Both the position numbers and the translations under genes were made by a program. From Hippopus hippopus (Eukaryota; Mollusca; Bivalvia; Cardiida; Cardiidae), in NCBI GenBank assembly GCA_946811185.2, contig OX328104.1, positions 12,969,918-13,033,917 of the forward strand: 64,000 bases of DNA, given 5' to 3'. Every line of letters begins with the position of its first letter. Position 1 is the stretch's first letter. Below the pieces are notes generated by a model. The model searched no databases. It was given only the letters and a program-made list of their open reading frames with translations, and was not told the origin of the DNA. Below, piece after piece: positions 44,769 through 56,104 of this stretch.

Positions 44769-44891
44769 CACTTCTGTATCATCACTGAGAACTTCCTGTT
44801 TCTCGTCTCCTTTAGTCGCAAGCTTATCACGAGAAAAACGAAAAAGCAGCTCATCAGCACAATGTTCTATCGTCAACCTTTTTAGAAAATT
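44769..44891 (-). CDS. Possible cassette exon inside the APBA intron
   Basis: This is a 123-nt, 41-codon open segment on the minus strand. A possible acceptor (ACATATAG) precedes it and a possible donor (GTG|GTAGAT) follows it, with phase 0 at both ends, so it could be inserted in frame between the ...GRIK and APEGE exons of apba1. It encodes NFLKRLTIEHCADELLFRF, then SRDKLATKGDEKQ and an acidic tail. It has more CpG and a less repetitive look than the surrounding intron. The frame stays open past the donor into a hydrophobic stretch ending in TAG at about 44661, so it could instead be the 3' end of a small nested gene, or chance. The polypyrimidine tract is weak and I recognise no homologue. 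Confidence 0.2.
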
Positions 44892-45438
44892 CTATATGTT
44901 GATAGATAATTTCTCCTAATAGAACTGGTCAAAGCTGTTTGGATTTATATTGCTTTTATCTATATCAAAAAGTAATTTTTCTTCTTTAATCCTTTCACTA
45001 TAATAGGCAAGTAAACCCGATACTACTTTTAACCAGCATTTAAACTTTTTTCCCCGCAATGTTTTCTACCCTTGCAAAGAAACAAAGCATCATTTGAATC
45101 ACATTTCATGTTTTGTCCACAATTTCTTTAACTCTTCACTAGATAACAAATTTTTAGAATTGAAAGCATCTGGAGACAACAAATTAAAACTGATTTGAAT
45201 GACGGCATTTGGCACTGACATGATAGAAAACATTGTGGGAAAATGTTTATCAGTTGAGTCATATATAATTGGTTGTAAAATTTTGTAATTGGGTAAAGAT
45301 CTAATGTTTTATCTCCTTATACAAAAAATTGCAGTAGAAAAATTTGAAAACTTGAATTAGGATCTGATACATGAATGAAAGTGAAAACATAATGAAAACA
45401 AGAGGGCCATGATGGCCCTGTATCGCTCCACTGGCTTT

Positions 45439-45640
45439 TTAACCCTTTACTACACAAATCAAAGTGTTAATGACCCTGAAAGAGAAGGCTTTCAAAAACA
45501 TCGTAAGAATAGGACATGTTGTCATCCAGTATTTACTCCTTTTCCCACAACGTTTCCTAACTATCAAGGACAGAAATAGTCATTTAAGCTACATTCAATT
45601 CGTCTTTTTGCAATGGCTTTAAACTTGGTACAGTAAAAAA
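45439..45640 (-). mobile_element. TTAA-MITE, decayed, inside a tandem-core element
   Basis: TTAACCCTTTACTACACAAA start right after the GCTCCACTGGC 5' box of the host element; centre and right arm degraded. Confidence 0.65.
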
Positions 45641-45727
45641 AAATACAGTTAAAAAAAACTCTCTCTTAAAACAGAACATTTCCTCTCCAAAAAACTTGAA
45701 TACCAAACTCCAATAACGTATAACTGC

Positions 45728-45823
45728 AGTTTGATAATCAAGGGAGGTAAATAGTAACAAACTTTATCTTGTATAACAGGAGTTATTTCCCTTGATTACT
45801 ATTCTAAATTACAGTCACCCTAT
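45728..45823. mobile_element. Short foldback repeat
   Basis: AATCAAGGGAGGTAAATAGT and ATTTCCCTTGATTACTATT are inverted arms around about 20 bp. It lies within a broken tandem-core element. Confidence 0.45.
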
Positions 45824-47019
45824 AAGCCCATGTTAAACTTGTGATCTCCAAGGCAGAGCCAATTTTGACCCCAGGGCTATAATATGAAGGAATTTGATAG
45901 AGGACCATTAGATAAAGCTACATGCCAAATTTGGTAGCCCTGGGCCTTATGGTTTCAGACAAGAAGATTTTAAAATTCTCCACCATACTTTGAAGCAAGG
46001 AAAAAAGATGTAGACTATAAATTATAATGTACTGGAACAGCAATGTTTTGAGTGCATTTATATTTGCATGGACAGAACAAGAGTTATTTCCTTTTATCAG
46101 TATGTAAACTTAAATCATATAACCAGTTATAATCTTTAATAAAGCCAAGCCCACAGCAGCCACGTCCATTGCCAGATCAAATTTTTAGCAAAGAATCTGA
46201 AATATGTAACCCACAACATAGGGTTTGAACGAGAAATAATGGATTTAGAATATGATCACTCTCTCTTATCTGGAGCTGTGCTTTCATTTTGAATTTCTTT
46301 TTGTGACTGAGCATATCATTGTATTTTTAAGGGCAGTATCTTTGTTTGTTATGTAGCAGACCTCTGAATCCTTATTCTGCTAAATAAATTAAACGAAACT
46401 TTCATGTAAATAATAAAAACCTAAATATTGCCATTTCATAAAGCTACATGCCAAATTTGGTCACCCTAGGCCCCATGGCTAGGTCAAAGAAGAACTTTAA
46501 AGTTCTCCCTATATAAGCCCATGTAAAACTTGTTATATAAGCCCATGTAAAACTTGTTACCCCCGGGCAGGGCCTAATTTGACCCCAGGGCTATAATTTG
46601 AACAATCTTGGCAAAGGTCCACTAGATAAAGCTACATGCCAAATTTGGTAGCTCTAGGCCCTATGGCTAGGTAGAAGAGGAATTTTAAAGTTCTCCCTAA
46701 ATAAGCCCATGTATAACTTGTAACCCCCGGGGCGGGGCCAATTTTGACCCCAGGGCTATAAATTGAAGAAACTTGGTAGAGGTCCACTAGATAAAGCTAC
46801 ATGCTAAATTTGGTAGCCCTTGGCCTTACGGTTTCAGACAAGAAGATTTTCAAAGATTTTCAAAATTTTTCAGTTTTGTTGCCATGGCAACCAGAGTTTT
46901 TGAAGGAATTAAATTCTTTCAAGAAATTCTGAAGAGGACCATGGCAGGATCATTTCTGTGAAGTTTCATCAAAATTGGATGGGTAGTTTCAGAGAAGAAG
47001 ACGTTTTAAAAAAACGTTA

Positions 47020-47104
47020 ACGCACGGACGGACGGACGCATGGACGGACGGATGCACGGACGGACGGACTGACGGACTGACGGACGGACGGACGCACGAC
47101 GGAC
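47020..47104. repeat. (GGAC)n microsatellite in tandem-core element, expanded
   Basis: GGAC units interrupted by GCAT, GATG and GACT variants; longer than the copy at 38061 although the flanks are almost identical. Confidence 0.9.
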
Positions 47105-47274
47105 AACAGGCCATGACATAAGCCAGCTGGCCTTCGGCCAGTGGAGCTAAAAACAAAAATTGCTCATTACAATCCTTAGACCACAGCATAAAAAAAAAAT
47201 GATGTACATATTTAGTCAGTAACGAAAGTAAAGCAATTTCAACACTCTGTAGGCAAGTTTCAGGAGAGCCAACA

Positions 47275-47458
47275 GTTTTAGTCTCTCCACCAAACACCAG
47301 TTTTAGACTTGTCCAAAATGAAACCATTTGCAGGCATCCAATTTAGTATGGCTTACATGCAAGGATTTTTCTTTGACAGAGTAAAAACACTGTGGGAAAA
47401 AGAGGAAAATGCTGGTAATCAGCATTTTCTCCTTTTCTTACAATGTTTTCAAAAGCTT
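47275..47458 (+). repeat. Degenerate TTAA-MITE
   Basis: ACCAAACACCAGTTTTAGAC arm, AAATGCTGGTAATCAGCATT centre; both ends lost. Other remnants of similar quality lie near 4740, 9020, 18760, 24480, 26390, 27370, 28385, 32157, 33440, 35430, 41317, 45130, 53115, 55860, 58078 and 58990. Confidence 0.6.
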
Positions 47459-48138
47459 TCTACCTTTTTGAAAAACATGGTCTGATTCCAAACTTGTCCA
47501 AGACATCATCAAGACAAAAATTCTGACCAAGCTTCAAGAGTATCAGGCTGAAAATGTGGCCTTTAGAGTGCACACAAGGTTTTTCTAAGATATGACCCAG
47601 TGACCAACTTTTTGACCCGATATGAGCCAGTTTCAAACATGTCCAAGATATCATCAAGACAGACATTCTGACTCAGCTTCATGAGTATCAGGCTGAAAAT
47701 GTGGCCACTAGAGTGCACACAAGGTTTTTCTAAGATTTTGCCAGGATACCTACTTTTTGACCAACCATGACCCAATTCAAACCAGTCTGAAATATCATTA
47801 TGACAAATATTCAGACAAAATTTCATGAGTATCAGGCTGAAAATGTGGCCTCTACAGTACACACAAGGTTTTCCTGGGATCTGGCCTGGTGACGTACTTC
47901 TTAACCAGACATGACCCATCTTAACTCTTTTCTGAGATATCAAGACAAGTCCCAGATTCAATTAAGACAAACATTCTGACCAAGTTTCATGAGTATCTGA
48001 AAGAAAATGTGGCCTCTAGAGTGCACACGGTAAATGTGGACGACCGCAAGGCAGATGACCAGCGACAGACGACGCACGACAGACACAGCATCATCACAAA
48101 AGCTCACTTTGAGCACTTAGTGCTCAGGTGAGCTAACA
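47459..48138 (+). mobile_element. Pearl/Helentron-like 3' part with about 145-bp units
   Basis: Units repeat AAAATGTGGCC, CTAGAGTGCACACAAGG and CATCAAGACAGACATTCTGA with 142-165-bp spacing. The 3' end has a short GACAGACGACGCACG run and GAGCACTTAGTGCTC followed by AGGTGAGCTAA. The 5' side is cut by a degenerate MITE. Confidence 0.7.
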
Positions 48139-48470
48139 ATTCACTTCTTGCAGGTATGAAACTGAGATATCATTGTGCCCTAAAATTCTTACAACTGACT
48201 AAAACAGGGAAAAATGTCTAAACCTATAAAATATGACAAAACAAATCCCTCCAAAACCGCAAGAAATTTGTAAACAGACAGACGAACATGTATATAAAAA
48301 TCTACAACTCGGTAGACACTAGATGAACTCTCCTCACCCTGAATTTCAAGATTTTTTGGGAAGAAATAGTCAATTTACCATGCTGATTACTTCTTTGCAG
48401 TTGACATTGCTTTTGTGAATAATTTGGATAAAGATCAGGCTGACAAGATAGGGCAGTCAGATCTAAGACC

Positions 48471-48698
48471 TTAACTCTTTACCAAACGACAAAATTTTTG
48501 ACTGGACAAAATTGAAAGCATTTGCAGATGATAAAATAAATGTGACTGAAAAATTGAAATTAGTTTTGGAAAGGGTAGAAAGTATTGTAGGAATAGAAGA
48601 AAATGCTGGTTACCAGCATTTTCTACTTTTCCCACACTATTTTCAAAGAGTTCTTTCTCAGAGTTGTTAAAACCTGGGATTGCATGGTAAAGGGTTGA
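48471..48698 (+). mobile_element. TTAA-MITE, near-complete
   Basis: TTAACTCTTTACCAAACGAC start, AAATGCTGGTTACCAGCATT centre, CATGGTAAAGGGTTGA end. Confidence 0.88.
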
Positions 48699-49125
48699 TT
48701 GTCTGATATTTTGTGAAAAATTCTGAAAAACCAAGCCTTGGCACTGCTATATGTTGGTCTTTACTAAGTGCAAGTTCTGTATTATTAATTTAACACTCTA
48801 AATGTTCAAAAATATATTCTGATTAAACACAGAATTTACAACATGAAAACAACAAAGAAATGACAACAACAACTATGTTTAATTACACAACAGTCCCTTG
48901 GAAAAGAAACAAAAAAAAAAATATTGATCTTAACACAACATGTTTTTTTACATACTAAAAGCAAGAAAGACTAAATGAATAAGCCTACAGCTACAGTAAA
49001 ACTGAAATGAAGTACAAAAAGCACAATTATTACAGTTGATAGAACTATCGGAGTGTTTGACAGGGGAAAATTTAGATCATGTCATTTAACTTTTACCAAA
49101 TGACAAAATTTTTAACTTATCCAAA

Positions 49126-49355
49126 TTAACCCATTACCTAATACACCATTTTGAGACCGTCCCAAATTCAAAAAAGCTGCAGACGACAACTGAAATGTGG
49201 CTACTAGTGGGTTTTAAGATACAGATTGCATAGAAAACATTGTGAGAAAAGGTGAAATTGCTCATTTTGACCAATTTCACCTTTTCTCACAATGTTTTCC
49301 TAAAGCTTTTTTCTTCATTGTGTTAAAACGAGTATATATGGAGGAAAGGGTTTAA
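49126..49355 (+). mobile_element. TTAA-MITE nested inside another (inner)
   Basis: TTAACCCATTACCTAATACA start and GGAAAGGGTTTAA end, with TTAA intact on both sides. The centre is the GGTGAAATTGCTCATTTTGA variant. Confidence 0.8.
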
Positions 49356-49433
49356 AGCATTTACTGACAACACATGAAATATGCTTCAAATGATGGACTT
49401 GTGTCTGAAAGGATAGAAAACGTTGTGGAAAAA

Positions 49434-49555
49434 TTGATTGCATAGATTGTATAGTGTTTAACGCCATTTTCAACATTATTTCAGTTATATCACGGTGGCC
49501 AGTGCACCTATCCATGCTTTCCTGGAGTCTCTTTTACCAGTACTCTGCACAAGCC
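49434..49555 (-). mobile_element. 5'-truncated SINE with exact 9-bp target duplication
   Basis: The sequence matches the 3' half of the SINEs at 52815 and 57651 (CAACATTATTTCAGTTATAT, CAGTGCACCTATCCATGC) but lacks the tRNA head. GTGGAAAAA occurs on both sides (49425-49433, 49556-49564) and belongs to the MITE it entered. Confidence 0.8.
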
Positions 49556-50273
49556 GTGGAAAAAAAGGAGAAAATGCTGGTTACCAGATATGAACAAAAA
49601 TGTTTTCTCTTGAGTGGTGAGGCATATGTTGAGACAAGATGGGGGACAGATAATAGAGCAGAGGTCATATCACTAGTGCTTAGAACAACTAATAAAAATA
49701 CATTGTACAGAAACAAAATATGTATACGACCATAGACTTTGACAAACACTCCCATAGATCCCCATCAGCAAGAAAGAGACATGGCGTTACATAAATATAC
49801 CTTATAATAACTGCCAAAATGCACCAAACCTAACATCTGTCAACAATAAAGTATGATAAAACAATCAAAATAAAGGTACTAAATAAAACTTATCAAAAAC
49901 ATAAGTTCTAAATAAGTGGGGCTGCTTTCTAATTCTAATAACATGACTCTTTATGAAAATCTATCTTTCAAGTACTCTACAGAATGTTCTCAACAAGATG
50001 ACTTTAACAAGTGCCAACAAATTAAGTATATAAAAGTCTGTAAAAAACATCTAACCAATTGCAGTATTTTTACAATGGAGACAATTAAAGCAGAAAGAAA
50101 CTGGCTCTTTCGATAAACTGTGAAATATTGCTGCAACTGCAGGATTTTCTTGTTACTGGTAACATAGTGTTTTGTAATACCCACCTTCAGGAGGGGCATA
50201 AAAAGTATGATATACCATGGTAAATACTTAACTCTTTATCATAAAACAAAATTTGTACAAGTTCTTTGCCCCA

Positions 50274-51175
50274 ACACGAGAGGGCCATGATGGCCCTGAA
50301 GTCGCTCACCTAGGCTTTTAAGACCCAACATGACTCATTTCCAATTTACTCAGGGATATCAAGACAAATTATTCCAGCAAACTTTGATGAGTATTGGACT
50401 GATGTGAATGAGGCCTCTAGAGTGTATACAAGTTTTTCTTTAGATTTGCCTCAGTGACCTGCTTTTTAACCCATGTTACCCCTTTTTTTAACTCTTAACC
50501 CAATGACAAAATTTAAGACTTGTCCAAATTGAAAGCATTTGCAGACGACAAAATAAACGTGACTCAAAAATTGAAACTTGACTTTCAAAGAGTAGAAAAC
50601 ATTGTGGGAAAAGGAGAAAATGCTGGCTACCAGCATTTTCTCATTTTCCCACAATGTTTTCAGAAGGCTTCTGTCCTCAGTCATTAAAACCAGGGACTGT
50701 TTGGTAAAGGGTTAAACTTGTCTGAGATATCGGGACAAACATTCTGACCAGACTTTCATAAATATTGGACAGAAAATGTGGCTTCCATATTATACACAAG
50801 GTTTTTAAGATCTGACCTGGTGACCTGGTTTTTGAACTGACATGACTCATTTTCAACTTATCCAGTAATCATCAGGACAAAAATCCGACAAACTTTCATA
50901 ACTATTAAACCAAAAATGTGGCCTTAAGGATGTACACAAGGTTTTTCTAAGATCTGACCTTGTGACCTACTTTTTCACCAGATGTGACCAATTTTTCAAC
51001 TTGTCCAAGACATCATCAAGGCAAACATTCTGACCAACTTAGATGAGTATTAGACTGAAAATGTGGCCTATATAGTGTACTCAGATTTGTTCAAAGATTT
51101 GACCTAGTGACCTTTTTTTTTGACTTGAAGTGACTCATTTTCAAATTCACTTCAAATATTGCTTAGAGAAAAAGA
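50274..51175 (+). mobile_element. Pearl/Helentron-like element carrying a TTAA-MITE
   Basis: The 5' end ACACGAGAGGGCCATGATGG with GTCGCTCACCTAGG opens an array of diverged 145-type units (ATGTGGCC, ACACAAGGTTTTT, TGACCTAC). The TTAA-MITE 50488-50715 is inserted. The 3' hairpin is missing. Confidence 0.65.
50488..50715 (+). mobile_element. TTAA-MITE, near-complete
   Basis: TTAACTCTTAACCCAATGAC start, AAATGCTGGCTACCAGCATT centre, TTTGGTAAAGGGTTAA end. Inserted in a tandem-core element. Confidence 0.88.
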
Positions 51176-52101
51176 TGTGTATCTGACCAAAAAGGCACAC
51201 ACACCACTAGACAATGTGCAAAATGTCCATACAATCAAAATGGCAACATCTTTTACCAGCATCTATCCATGTACTCTTTGCATGATGCCATATTAATACA
51301 CTTTTGCAGACAGTATAGATCAAACTGCCAAAAGCATACCAAGGGGTGAATGCAAAACTACTCATTCCGTGTTTTGGAAAAATTAACAGGAATGGGATAA
51401 ACCTTCTCATTTCCATGAAAAACATTGTTAGACCATCTTGTTTAGTTACGTTGTGTTGTGTGAATGAATTCAACACCCCTCCAATCTATTCTTTTCCCCT
51501 TGAAAAATCATCCACTTATTTCTCCATATTAGGTTTCCACTAGTATAACTGTCAAGGAAGAGTGAATCTTTTTAGTTGGCATGATTATCCAAGCTTCAAG
51601 AAAACTTAATCTGCAGAAAGCAATTCAATTTAGTAAGTAATTAGAGCAAACCTAAGTGAAAGTGATATAATCTTTCCTATGGCAGAACTGCCTTTGATTT
51701 CCCAAGAGATACACTTGAGATGGTCTATAGATCACTAGCAGAAAGAAAATGCCAAGTTTGTAACTAAATTACCCACAAAAAAGGAGTTCACATCCCAACC
51801 TTGCTTTTTGCAGAAATTTCCAAGTACAGGGAGTATTACAGGAATAAAAAAGCCATAATCTTGGCCTTCTTATCAAAAATCTATGTCTTCTTCATCAAAA
51901 TCTGTGTCCTTACTATATAATTTCTCATTCAGGTAATTCAATTTTGAGGTTACCAGCTCAAAGTCAAGAATATTCTCCTTCCTTTTCTTTCCTTAAAATT
52001 TCCCAAATTTTTTTTCGCATCTTTTCATATATAAAAGCTAAATTCAGGTTATTCTGCTCATTTTACAAAGATATTTTCAGAGTCGTCAGAGGCAAATTTG
52101 T

Positions 52102-52329
52102 TTAACTCCTTACCAAACGACAAAATTTTAGACTAGTCCAAATTGAAAGCATTGCAGACGACAAAATAAAGGCGACTTAAAAATTGAAATCTGTTTTAAG
52201 AAGGATAGAAAATATTGTGGGAAAAGGAGAAAATGCTGGTTATCAGCATTTTCTCCATTTCCCACAATGTTTTCATAGGGTTTCTTTCTCAGCGTCGTTA
52301 AAAGTTGGTATTGTGTGGTAAAGTGTTAA
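52102..52329 (+). mobile_element. TTAA-MITE, near-complete
   Basis: TTAACTCCTTACCAAACGAC start, AAATGCTGGTTATCAGCATT centre, GTGTGGTAAAGTGTTAA end, shared with the next copy. Confidence 0.88.
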
Positions 52330-52511
52330 CTCTCTCCCAAACGTCAAAACTTTGGACTTGTCCAAATCCAAAGCATCTGCAATCGACAAATTAAATGTGA
52401 GCCTTTGAAAGGATAGAAAACAGTGCAGGAAATGGAGAAAATGCTGGTTGCATTTTCTCCTTTTCCCTATAATGTTTTTAAATGCTATATTCTTGAAGGT
52501 TGTTAAACTCT
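52326..52511 (+). mobile_element. TTAA-MITE, shortened
   Basis: TTAACTCTCTCCCAAACGTC start, one arm of the central hairpin deleted (AAATGCTGGTTGCATTTTCT), right end stops at GTTGTTAAACTCTT. Confidence 0.75.
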
Positions 52512-52814
52512 TACAGAGGCTATTCACACCTAAAGTGTCCTTTACACACCACTACCCCCAATGTATCAAGTAGGTGTTTCAGGTTTTGATCTGTACAACT
52601 TATTCCACCAGTATAAAAGAAATAGCTGGATTCTTTAAACTAACAAAAAAGTTCAGAAAATCTTGCCCAAGGGCGCTCCAATTAACCTTTCTACAATCAG
52701 AGAAACGAAGTTGTGTCTTACCATGGTAACCAACTGAGTACTTTGAAACCTCTCATGTGCCAATTAAGTTCATGAAATATTCCAAAGGCTTTCCTTCTCT
52801 ACACTTTTAGTGCA

Positions 52815-53093
52815 AAGAAAAAAAATTTAGTTATGTTGCGGCAGCCAGTGCACCTATCCGTGCCTTCCTGGAGTTTCTTTTTACCAGTACTACGCACAAT
52901 ATTCTTTCCAAGCCACTGGCTGCTTTGCCACATAACTATAATCAAAACAATGATCAGCAATGAGAGAGGAATGAATCCTGTCACAATGACTATCATCAAT
53001 CCTCCGAAAGCAATCGGCCAAGCCAGGGATCAAACCAGCAACTCCCTGTTCTTGAGTCCTGTGCGCTACCGACTGCACTAACGGGCTCGGCTA
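52815..53093 (-). mobile_element. tRNA-derived SINE
   Basis: The minus-strand head reads GTTAGTGCAGTCGGTAGCGC (A-box region) and GGTTTGATCCC (B box). The body shares CAGTGCACCTATCCGTGC and TTTCTTTTTACCAGTACT with the copies at 49434 and 57651. No clear target duplication was seen. Confidence 0.75.
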
Positions 53094-53367
53094 GCCCTAG
53101 ACAGACATACCCGAGTTTTAACTCTTTCCTTAACAAGAAAATTCTACACTGGTCTAAATTCAAAGCAGTTATAGAAAACAAATTGAATATTACTAAAATG
53201 ATTCGAATCTGGAAAGTTAGAAAACATGGTAAGAAAAGGAAAGAAGAGCATAGAGAACTAAAAAGTTTCCCTTTTTCAATTCTTTCTAAAACATAACCCA
53301 CTATCTAAATCTCTTATTAAACCTAATATTCATTTCCTTACAGCAGATAATAAAATAAAACACCGGA

Positions 53368-53590
53368 GCCGCCTTTCACTAAACTGCGTACGCCTGTAAC
53401 TTGCGTACGCAGTTAAGGTAAGCAAGCGTTATGTCTGAAAACAAGTTTCACTCAACTGCATAACTTTATGAATTGATAAAATATTTACACCAGTTCATAC
53501 ATATGGGTAAAGCTGGGATGGTATGTGTGTAAGTACAATCCTAAATACTTTGTGTAAATCTACGCAGATTAGTGAAACGCAGCCCAAGTA
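53368..53590. mobile_element. MITE with TTTCACTAAACTGCGTACGC ends
   Basis: The left end GCCGCCTTTCACTAAACTGC and the reversed right end GCTGCGTTTCACTAATCTGC form an inverted repeat of about 26 bp around 170 bp of non-coding sequence. Confidence 0.6.
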
Positions 53591-53782
53591 TGCATCACAT
53601 TACATTCAAATCTTGAGCCAGCTGTACAAAAATAAACTCACAACAACTGCATAAGTCATCAAAATGAAATTCATAACTTGCACCTATTCATTTGTCATAT
53701 TGTTTTAACTCTTAATACCACATAATCCCAAGTTTTAATGAAAATAAAAAAATGCCTTTTGAAAAAATTGTGGGAAAAGGAG

Positions 53783-54529
53783 TAGAGCTGGGGTGATACG
53801 ATCCATGCATCAGTACATCATGATATTTTTGCTGGCAATAGTATATTGCGATACTTACTCTTTGTATCGATACTTGGCGATACGTTTACGTCACATGTAA
53901 AACAAACATCCGAAACATAAACAATGCATGTTTACACTGCTTATGCCGATAAAAATTGTTAATCCGAATAGCACAGCTTACGCACACAATAAAAACAATT
54001 TTTGATAGACATTTCTGGTCAAGGGAATCAAGTATGAATCATAATGCTCAATAACTTCTTCAAGCTATAGTGGTGTTATTTTTAGTCCTGCCATTTTGAT
54101 TTATTTGAACTTGTGTTTGTTACTGCTAGGGGCCAAGTTTGTCAGGGTCGAAAGGTACCAATTTTTTATTGACATAAGCGGTCACTTCCTTTCTTTCGTT
54201 AATAACTAACTACAATGGATGCTTCTTGCCCAGTATTTGGGTACTCAGTACAAGTCACTTTAACTGATGCCAAAACATTTTTTTTCAGTTCTTGCTTATT
54301 ATATTCTGTATTTTGCATAAAAAGGATATGCATTATAAAGCAACACTTTGTTATTGAACAGGTAACTTTTATTTTCATCCATGGAAATAGTACTGTACAA
54401 CAAAAATCATATTTACTTAAAATACAAAGCAAATCTGTACCAATCAAGTATCATGATGCTATATCGTATTGCCTGTCTGGTATTGCGATACTATCGCGAT
54501 ACATTTTTTTTTGGCAACACCCAGCTCTA
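53783..54529. mobile_element. hAT-like MITE inserted in a TTAA-MITE
   Basis: The termini TAGAGCTGGGGTGATACG and, reversed, TAGAGCTGGGTGTTGCC are typical of non-autonomous hAT elements. The flanking octamers AAAAGGAG and AAATGGAA agree at 6 of 8 positions, as an old 8-bp target duplication would. Subterminal ATCGATAC/GTATCGCGAT motifs are dense. The 747-bp insert interrupts a MITE whose two halves resume on either side. The 122-codon frame inside it (54215-54583) has no recognisable domain. Confidence 0.8.
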
Positions 54530-54578
54530 AAATGGAAAGAAACTCTATCAAAAACCAAATTCCATCATCTGAGCCATG

Positions 54579-54808
54579 TTTAACCCTTTACCACACAGCA
54601 AAATTTTAGACCTATCCAAATTGAAAGCATTTACAGATGACAATTTCATAGTATCCCAAATGACGCAATTTTTCTTTGACAGATTAGAAAACTTTGTGGG
54701 AAAAGGAGAAAATGCTGGTTACCAGCATTTTCTCCGTTTCTCACAATGTTTTCAAAAGGCTTCTTCCTCAGTGTCGTTAAAAGTCGTCATTGTGTCGTAA
54801 AGGGTTAA
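54579..54808 (+). mobile_element. TTAA-MITE nested inside another (inner)
   Basis: TTAACCCTTTACCACACAGC start and GTCGTAAAGGGTTAA end, with TTAA intact on both sides. Confidence 0.88.
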
Positions 54809-55429
54809 ATTGTTGTCTGCAAATGCTTTCAATTTGGACAAGTCTAATTTTTTTGTGTGTGTGGTACAGAGATAAAACATGCAGTGTAGCAATCGTACAA
54901 GTTTCAAATCATAAGGACATCAATATTGCAAATTCAGGCCTGTTTTGGTCGGAACATATCACAAAACCTTAGAAAATATAGGTCAAAGCTCACACTTCAA
55001 ATTCATAACTGTCTGATCTTGGTCTACACTTTCTAAGAGGCATTGTTTTTGCATCATACAACATAAGATGTGAATTTTTTTTATCATTTATGTTCTAAGA
55101 TCTACTGAATAAGATAAATATACATAACAGACAGATATATCATTACAAAAGAAAACTAACTTCCATAAATGATTAAATTCTTCAAAGAGTATTATCTCCC
55201 TTTAATACTTCAAAAAGTTTATATAATTTAGGTGATTTTTGCTCCTCCATAAAATCTTTCTACAAATCTTACATATTGTATGTCTGATCTTCATTCCTCA
55301 AGAAATAAATCATCACTTTTAAATGATTTAGGGAAAAAGAAACCATTGCTCAGTATAAGCAATAGCTCTTTTTTTTCACTATGTTATTAGGGACTGGCTA
55401 TAACAAAGACAAAAAAAAAAACATGTATA

Positions 55430-55700
55430 TGAACAGCACTCCGGCAAAAAGGGGGATTGATACATCCCCGTGATGCATTATACCAAGCAACTTATCACAT
55501 GATTCTGGATCCATAAAATCTATTTTGTCTTACAACCAGCAAAATCCTGAGGTAGAATGGTCCTTGGACATGCATAAAATTGACTAATGGCAAAATGTTT
55601 CAACCCACATCAGCCTGGGCTGACTGCCCAGGCTGATGTGGGTCGATACTTTTTGCAGATGCATTAAACCCCTTTTTTCACAGAGCATGGCTGATATATA
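55430..55700. mobile_element. GCATC-ended MITE, copy
   Basis: Arms GGCAAAAAGGGGGATTGATA and GCATTAAACCCCTTTTTT. The central hairpin CATCAGCCTGGGC...GCCCAGGCTGATG is almost perfect. Confidence 0.65.
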
Positions 55701-56104
55701 ATTTCATCAAAAGGTAGTGAGACACAAAATATAAAACGCAAAGACTGTTTCATTCATGCACATTGAGCCGACAAACATGTAATACAACATTGTCACTTAC
55801 CGAAGCCTAATTAGTGCATTATAGAAATATATTCAATCAGCAAATTGAGTGCATATGTTTAACTCTTTGGCATGCATCTAAGCTGAGAACATTTTCAAAC
55901 AACAAATTAAAATGTCACCCAAATGATGAGATCTGTCTTTGAAAGGGTAGACAACTTTGTGGGATAATAAAAACAATGCTAGTTACCAGCATTTTCTACT
56001 CTTATAGTTCTAAAAAGGTTTTCAAAAGCATTCTATACAAGGGTTGTTAAAGCTCAGTACTAATAGGTTAAAGTAACAATAAAGGCTAAATATAAACAAA
56101 GTGG

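Larger units (their letters stand above)
45395..47153 (+). mobile_element. Pearl/Helentron-like element, broken by insertions
   Basis: The 5' end ACAAGAGGGCCATGATGGCC with GCTCCACTGGC is at 45397. A TTAA-MITE (45439 on) and a foldback repeat interrupt the core. One tandem unit remains at 45828-45990, and the array resumes at 46436. From there to 47153 it is almost identical to 37484-38150 of the neighbouring element. It ends with a GGAC microsatellite, CTGGCCTTCGGCCAG and TGGAGCTAA. Confidence 0.75.
49086..49590 (+). mobile_element. TTAA-MITE carrying an inner copy and a SINE (outer)
   Basis: The left arm ends ...CTTATCCAAA; the inner copy sits in its TTAA; the outer copy resumes TTAAAGCATTTACTGACAAC, is split again by the SINE at 49434-49555, and resumes AGGAGAAAATGCTGGTTACC. 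The right half is lost. Confidence 0.8.
53705..54874 (-). mobile_element. TTAA-MITE split by a hAT-like element and an inner copy (outer)
   Basis: Left part 53705-53782; the hAT-like element 53783-54529; a piece 54530-54578 (CTATCAAAAACCAAATTCCA, ATCTGAGCCATG); the inner copy 54579-54808; then GTTGTCTGCAAATGCTTTCA to the right end at about 54874. Removing both inserts restores the family consensus order. Confidence 0.82.

Noticed and set aside
47563..47961. 132-codon minus-strand frame with internal repeats (CVHCRGHIFSLILMK-like)
   Set aside because: The repeats reflect the 145-bp tandem DNA units, not a protein repeat under selection.
54215..54583. 122-codon plus-strand frame
   Set aside because: It lies inside the hAT-like MITE and runs over its right end into other sequence; no transposase motif.
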